9,853 bases of DNA from Candidatus Altarchaeum sp. CG2_30_32_3053 (GTDB lineage: Archaea; Altiarchaeota; Altiarchaeia; Altiarchaeales; Altiarchaeaceae). Positions 5,546-9,853 of this stretch are shown here, piece by piece (position 1 is the first letter of the stretch; each line of letters begins with the position of its first letter). The position numbers were made by a program, and so were the translations under genes. Location: positions 2,415 to 12,267 of the forward strand of contig MNZY01000036.1 in NCBI GenBank assembly GCA_001873845.1, read 5' to 3'. The notes under the pieces are model-generated. The model saw nothing but the letters and a program-made list of their open reading frames with translations. It had not been told where the DNA came from and did no database searches.

Positions 5546-6730
5546 ATGGACGAACAAAAACTCAAAGAAATAATAAGGAACGGCGAAAGTTCTTCTGTTG
5601 AATTTAAGGAGATACTTACCGAAGATTTACCTATAGAAAAGGAGATTGTTTCATTTCTGAATCTAAAGGGAGGGAAAATTCTAATTGGGGTTAGTGATAA
5701 TAAGAACATCACAGGGGTTAAGGAAAATGACCTGAAAAAGATTGAAGAAACAATTATGAATAAATGCAGAGATGTTATAAAGCCGGAAATAATTCCATTT
5801 TACGAAAAGGTATTCGTTGATGGAAAAACTGTCGTTGTTCTGGAGGTCAATGGTATTGATAAGCCGTATTATCTTTTTAAAAATAACAAAAAAACATATT
5901 ACATCAGGGTTGGAACAACGGTGAGAGAGGCAACGAGAGAAGAATTAAGAAGGTTGTTTCAGGCATCAGGGTCAATTCATTATGATGAAAACTTGGTTTA
6001 TAATTCATCGCTTGAAGATATAGCAACAGATAAAGTTACAGAATATTTTGAAAATTTCAGGGGAATGGCGTTTGAAAATCTGCCCGAAGAAGAAAAAGAA
6101 AATATTTTAATAAATTCAAAAATTCTTACAAATGGAGAGGATAAAATTTTATGTACTGTTGCAGGAATTCTTTTATTTGGAAAAGAACCTGCAAAATTCC
6201 TTTCGCAGAGCGGAATTATGTTTGCGCATTTTAAAGGAAGGGAAATTTCAGGAGAGTTGATTGACCGAAAGGAGTTAAATAAAACAATTGCTGAAAATAT
6301 TAGAAATATTTGCGAAATAATAAAATTAAATTTAAAGCATAGTTCAAAGATAGAGGGTCTGGAAAGGGTTGAAAAAGAGGAAATTCCCGAAAGGGTTATA
6401 AGAGAGGCAATTGCGAATGCGTGCATTCACAGAGATTATACAATTTATGGAGCAAAAATCAGGGTTTTTATGTTTGAGGACAGATTAGAAATCAGAAGTC
6501 CAGGAATTCCACCAAATACTGTAACAGTGGATAATATGAAAACAGGAATTTCTGTTTATAGAAATCCAGTCATTGTAAAATTTATCAATGACTATCATCT
6601 TGCTGAAGGCATGGGCAGAGGAATTCCAATGATAATAAGGGAGATGAAGAAAATTTCGGGAAAAGAACCAAAAATAGAAATTTTGGAAAATGAAACAAAT
6701 TTGATAATTTATTTTCAACAAAGAAAGTAA
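5546..6730 (+). CDS. Schlafen-type AlbA_2 domain protein with GHKL-like C-terminal domain (COG2865)
   Basis: A 394-residue protein of the COG2865 type. Residues about 10-125 form the AlbA_2/Schlafen domain: ESSSVEFKE (14-22), then FLNLKGGKILIGVSDN (37-52). Glu14, Glu19 and Asp51 occupy the positions of the three acidic catalytic residues of Schlafen-family tRNA/rRNA nucleases; this correspondence is my alignment by eye. Residues about 265-390 form the GHKL-like domain usual in this family, with REAIANACIHRDY (286-298) as the N-box-like motif and EGMGRGIP (354-361) as a glycine loop. Such proteins are often called transcriptional regulators or helicase-like ATPases, mostly without evidence. 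The gene starts the operon with the NACHT gene, with a 2-nt gap to the next ATG. That suggests it is either the regulator of the STAND protein or its effector or partner. No terminal truncation or frameshift is seen. Confidence 0.85.
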   Translation: MDEQKLKEIIRNGESSSVEFKEILTEDLPIEKEIVSFLNLKGGKILIGVSDNKNITGVKENDLKKIEETIMNKCRDVIKPEIIPFYEKVFVDGKTVVVLEVNGIDKPYYLFKNNKKTYYIRVGTTVREATREELRRLFQASGSIHYDENLVYNSSLEDIATDKVTEYFENFRGMAFENLPEEEKENILINSKILTNGEDKILCTVAGILLFGKEPAKFLSQSGIMFAHFKGREISGELIDRKELNKTIAENIRNICEIIKLNLKHSSKIEGLERVEKEEIPERVIREAIANACIHRDYTIYGAKIRVFMFEDRLEIRSPGIPPNTVTVDNMKTGISVYRNPVIVKFINDYHLAEGMGRGIPMIIREMKKISGKEPKIEILENETNLIIYFQQRK

Positions 6731-6732
6731 AA

Positions 6733-9700
6733 ATGAATGACAATAATGTAATGGAAGAAAGAGAAGAAGGAAAGAGATATTATGCGGTATTTGTTTGTAT
6801 TGATTATGTTGATTCAACAAAACTCATTGAAAGATGGGGAGAGGAAGAAGCAGGGAGAAGGATAAATTTTTACAGAGACACAGTTGACAGAATATTTGAA
6901 AATTTTAAAGGCGTTGAAAAAGGATGGAGCGGCGAAGGAAATTTCTTTTTCTTTTTTTACTCGGATAAAAATAAAGCAGTTGAAGATAATGCTGTCCAGG
7001 CGGCAATGAGTTGTATAGCAGAATTAAGAACAGGAATTAATGTAGAGATTTTTGTAAGAATCTCAATAGGTTCAGGGGTTATTAAATTTGAGAAGGATTT
7101 GGGAAGAATAACCTCGCATGAAATTTCACTGACAGGACATATTAATTCTGCATGCCCGGAAAATTCAATTTTGATTACAGAAAATGTTTATTTTGGACTT
7201 TCAGAGGAATTAAGGTCTAAATTTAAGATTTGTGGAACAACAAAAAGAGACAATGTTTTAACATTTCTGTATCCTGCTGAAAAGAAGGAAAAAATAAACA
7301 AGGATCATTTTCTGGATAAAAAGGAAGATTGGGGTAAAGATTATTTTGAGTACATTAAATTTATTGAAAGTTCTAATAAGACCCTGTTAGTTACAGGTGT
7401 AAGACAAATAGAAAAGATTCCGACTTTGGACCTTGAGGAAGGATTTTTTCAGTTAAGATTAGAAAAAACAGAAAGGAAAATCTTTGATACGGATATAATA
7501 AAAAAATCTGAAGAAGAAAAGAAATTTACCGAAAGAAAATTAACATTACCTTCCCGTAATTTTATTGATGTTCTTAAAACAGATAAATACATTGTGGTTC
7601 TGGGTGATCCGGGTTCGGGAAAGACAACGCTTCTCAAATACATTGCACTCATATATTCAAGAGGACTGAAAAAAGTTTATGAAAAATTTGGCTTTGAGAA
7701 ATGCCTGCTCCCGGTTATTGTTCCCGTTTCCGGGATATATTCCCAAACAGAAAATAAAAGTTTTGTTGAGACAATTTCTGATTACTACAAAATTCAGGGA
7801 ATAGAAAATACGAAAAATTTTATTAAAGAAAATTTAGATAAAGGGAAATGTATGGTTTTGCTTGACGGACTTGATGAAATTCCTGCACATCAGGGAAGAT
7901 TTTCTATTGCAAGAAATATTGAAAATTTTATGAGAAGGTACAGCAATAACAGGTTTATTATAACAAGCAGAATTATTGGATATGAAAAAATAAACCATGA
8001 TTCAATAACCGAATATTATGTTTCCCTATTGGATGACAATGAAATAAGAGAATTTGTATATAACTGGTTCACAGCATTTGAAAAAAAGGTCAAAAAAGGC
8101 ATGCCTGAAAACGCAATTAAAAAAATTGTTGATGATGAAGCCAGACAACTAATGTATTCAATAAACGAGGATGAAAATATAAAGGATTTGGCAAGAAATC
8201 CGTTTCTTTTATCCTTAATTTGCCTGGTTCAAAAGAGCGGATATAAACTTCCAAGATACAGAATTGAATTATACAAAACTATTGCTGAAACATTATTTGA
8301 GACCTGGGTTATGGCAAGAAGTATAAGCATTGGAAAACCATTAACAGAAGCAAGAGATTATAAAGAAGGTGAAAAGGTCCTTGCTCCTCTGGCTTTATGG
8401 ATGCATGAAAATCTTTCGGGAGGAGTTGAAAAAGAAGACAAACTTAAAGAAAAGATTATTGAAATAATGAAAAACAGAGGAATTCCTGAAAATGCAGCAA
8501 TAAACACAGTAGATAAATTTTTTGAATATCTTGCCGAACAAACACAATTAATTATTCCAAAAGGAAAGGACTATTACGGATTCAGGCATTTGTCATTTGA
8601 AGAATTTCTAGCTGCAAGAGCGCTGATAATGAAAGAAAAATATAATAAATACCTAAAAAAATACAGCAAAGATCCGAGATGGACAGAGGTTTTTTTGCTC
8701 GTATCTGGATGGATTGGAATTGTTGACGGGAGAGAAGAAGAAATAACAAGAATCGTTGAAGATTTACTAAAAAGCAAAGACATGGATGATTTACTGCTTG
8801 CCGGAAGAATTGTTGCCGAAGATTTAGGAGTTAAAAAAGATGTTGGAAAGGAAGTAATTGGAAAGATTGGAGATGAATGGCTTTTTGAACTTTCTAAAGT
8901 TTTAAAATATTTTAAATTTCAGTCTGAAAAATTTAAAATAATAAAGAAAATTTTTGAAAAAACATTATTAAGGGATGATGGAAAAGAGACATATGAAAAA
9001 TTTATTGACATATTAAAGGATAAAAAAAAAGATGGAGAGGTGCGAGTAAGTGCAGCACTTGGTTTGTCTTCGTTAGTTGAAAAGGATGAATCTATTAGGA
9101 AATTTTTTGTTGACATATTAAAGGATAAAAAAGAAGATGGAGGGGTGCGAAGAAGTGTAGCATATGATTTGTCTTCGTTAGTTGAAAAGGATGAATCTAT
9201 TAGGAAATTTTTTGTTGACATATTAAAGGATAAAAAAAAAGATGGAGATGTGCGAAAAAGTGTAGCAGATGTTTTGTCTTCGTTAGTTGAAAAAGATGAA
9301 TCTATTAGGAAATTTTTTGTTCACATATTAAAGGATAAAGAAGAATATGAAATTGTGCGAATAACTGTAGCAATTACGTTGTTTTCGTTAGTTGAAAAAG
9401 ATGAATCTATTAGGAAATTTTTTGTTGACATATTAAAGGATAAAAAAGAAGTTGGAAATGTGCGAAAAATAGTATCATATAGTTTGTCTTCGTTAGTTGA
9501 AAAGGATGAATCTATTAGGAAATTTTTTGTTGACATATTAAAAGATAAAGAAGAATATAGAGATGTGCGAATAATTGTAGCAGATGGTTTGTCTTCGTTA
9601 GTTAAAAAGGATGAATCTATTAGGAAATTTTTTGTTGACATATTAAAAGATAAAGAAGAAGATGGAGAGGTGCGAGGAACAGTAGCATATGGTTTGTCTT

Positions 9701-9853
9701 CGTTAGTTGAAAAAGATGAATCTATTAGGAAAATTTTAGTTGACATATTAAAGGATAAAAAAGAAGTTGGAAATGTGCGAGGAAGCGTAGCAGATGTTTT
9801 GTCTTCGTTAGTTGAAAAAGATGAATCTATTAGGAAATTTTTTGTTGACATAT
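6733..9853 (+). CDS. Cyclase-homology/NACHT/HEAT-repeat STAND ATPase (3' end outside window)
   Basis: An open frame of 1040 codons from the ATG at 6733, still open at the window end. Residues about 15-181 resemble a class III nucleotidyl-cyclase domain: CIDYVDSTKL holds the first metal Asp (D24), but the second metal site reads SGEG (E68) and the transition-state Asn/Arg positions are Ser132 and His136, so it is probably a sensor or pseudo-enzyme. A pre-NACHT segment (about 210-250) leads to the NACHT NTPase: Walker A GDPGSGKT (291-298, Lys297), Walker B VLLDGLDEIP (375-384), sensor ITSR (410-413), then NPFLLSLICL. The NACHT C-terminal motif FRHLSFEEFLAA is at 617-628. From residue 758 come 35-residue HEAT-like repeats. 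No signal peptide or membrane segment is seen, so the protein should be cytosolic. It follows the Schlafen gene by 2 nt. STAND proteins of this plan switch on by oligomerising after ligand recognition; a defence role is inferred. Confidence 0.9.
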   Translation, partial: MNDNNVMEEREEGKRYYAVFVCIDYVDSTKLIERWGEEEAGRRINFYRDTVDRIFENFKGVEKGWSGEGNFFFFFYSDKNKAVEDNAVQAAMSCIAELRTGINVEIFVRISIGSGVIKFEKDLGRITSHEISLTGHINSACPENSILITENVYFGLSEELRSKFKICGTTKRDNVLTFLYPAEKKEKINKDHFLDKKEDWGKDYFEYIKFIESSNKTLLVTGVRQIEKIPTLDLEEGFFQLRLEKTERKIFDTDIIKKSEEEKKFTERKLTLPSRNFIDVLKTDKYIVVLGDPGSGKTTLLKYIALIYSRGLKKVYEKFGFEKCLLPVIVPVSGIYSQTENKSFVETISDYYKIQGIENTKNFIKENLDKGKCMVLLDGLDEIPAHQGRFSIARNIENFMRRYSNNRFIITSRIIGYEKINHDSITEYYVSLLDDNEIREFVYNWFTAFEKKVKKGMPENAIKKIVDDEARQLMYSINEDENIKDLARNPFLLSLICLVQKSGYKLPRYRIELYKTIAETLFETWVMARSISIGKPLTEARDYKEGEKVLAPLALWMHENLSGGVEKEDKLKEKIIEIMKNRGIPENAAINTVDKFFEYLAEQTQLIIPKGKDYYGFRHLSFEEFLAARALIMKEKYNKYLKKYSKDPRWTEVFLLVSGWIGIVDGREEEITRIVEDLLKSKDMDDLLLAGRIVAEDLGVKKDVGKEVIGKIGDEWLFELSKVLKYFKFQSEKFKIIKKIFEKTLLRDDGKETYEKFIDILKDKKKDGEVRVSAALGLSSLVEKDESIRKFFVDILKDKKEDGGVRRSVAYDLSSLVEKDESIRKFFVDILKDKKKDGDVRKSVADVLSSLVEKDESIRKFFVHILKDKEEYEIVRITVAITLFSLVEKDESIRKFFVDILKDKKEVGNVRKIVSYSLSSLVEKDESIRKFFVDILKDKEEYRDVRIIVADGLSSLVKKDESIRKFFVDILKDKEEDGEVRGTVAYGLSSLVEKDESIRKILVDILKDKKEVGNVRGSVADVLSSLVEKDESIRKFFVDI
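9004..9853 (+). repeat. Eight tandem 105-bp coding repeats plus a partial ninth (HEAT-like)
   Basis: Units start every 105 bp exactly: 9004, 9109, 9214, 9319, 9424, 9529, 9634 and 9739, with a ninth beginning at 9844 and cut by the window end. Each encodes 35 residues. Codons 1-7 (VDILKDK) and 21-33 (LSSLVEKDESIRK) are almost invariant, as are Val13 and Arg14. Codons 8-12, 15-16 and 19-20 vary. Silent differences are rare, mostly AAG/AAA at codons 5 and 27, so the array is young or homogenised. The helical pattern with a conserved VR and an alternating Leu/Val core fits HEAT-like alpha solenoids. The first unit is the most divergent. Confidence 0.92.

Noticed and set aside
8919..9851. Minus-strand open frames of 100 and 176 codons with an internal repeat beginning MSTKNFLIDSSFS
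   Set aside because: They are the antisense of the 105-bp HEAT repeats; 105 is a multiple of three, so an open antisense frame is preserved by repetition. The plus-strand frame continues an intact NACHT protein.
9004..9853. Assembly artefact that collapsed or expanded the repeats
   Set aside because: Each unit carries its own distinct variable codons and the frame is never broken, so the copies are real; the exact copy number could still be wrong.

Overview
The window looks like chromosomal DNA of an AT-rich archaeon. The reasons are an archaeoflavoprotein-type gene, an AmmeMemoRadiSam radical SAM enzyme, and genes that begin without a Shine-Dalgarno sequence. Several starts have an A/T-rich TATA-like box about 35 nt upstream, as expected for leaderless archaeal transcripts. 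Genus cannot be fixed from this window; an uncultured or methanogen-related lineage is plausible.

Layout: (1) 1-1056 is a tight operon with ATGA overlaps: a 69-residue two-helix membrane protein, a flavoprotein, and an RNase HI gene that is now a pseudogene (in-frame TGA, 3' half lost). (2) 1057-1721 has no gene. It is filled with A/T-rich hairpins alternating with a GAACGAAGTG motif whose orientation flips midway, and it may include a small inverted-repeat element that abuts the broken RNase H gene. (3) 1722-4080 holds two apparently independent metabolic genes on the + strand: the radical SAM enzyme AmrS and a fold-type I PLP aminotransferase. (4) 4087-5280 (-) is a SAMHD1/dGTPase-like HD phosphohydrolase, convergent with the aminotransferase. 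(5) 5281-5545 is a repeat-rich divergent promoter region: seven copies of an AAATTTAT-type iteron next to the HD gene, then a 25-bp direct repeat bracketing an imperfect palindrome. (6) 5546-9853+ is a two-gene operon with a 2-nt gap. It encodes a Schlafen-type AlbA_2/GHKL-like protein, then a giant STAND ATPase that runs off the window.

The most interesting part is region 6. The STAND protein has a degenerate class III nucleotidyl-cyclase homology domain, a NACHT NTPase with intact Walker A and B motifs, and a C-terminal array of 35-residue HEAT-like repeats. Eight full repeats are visible. They are nearly identical in DNA except at a few codons that change amino acid from repeat to repeat. 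That architecture is expected of an intracellular recognition receptor with a rapidly evolving sensor. The co-transcribed Schlafen/AlbA_2 protein is a candidate effector or regulator, and the divergent HD dNTPase-like gene could belong to the same conflict-related cluster. The defence role is inferred from architecture and context, not shown by the sequence.
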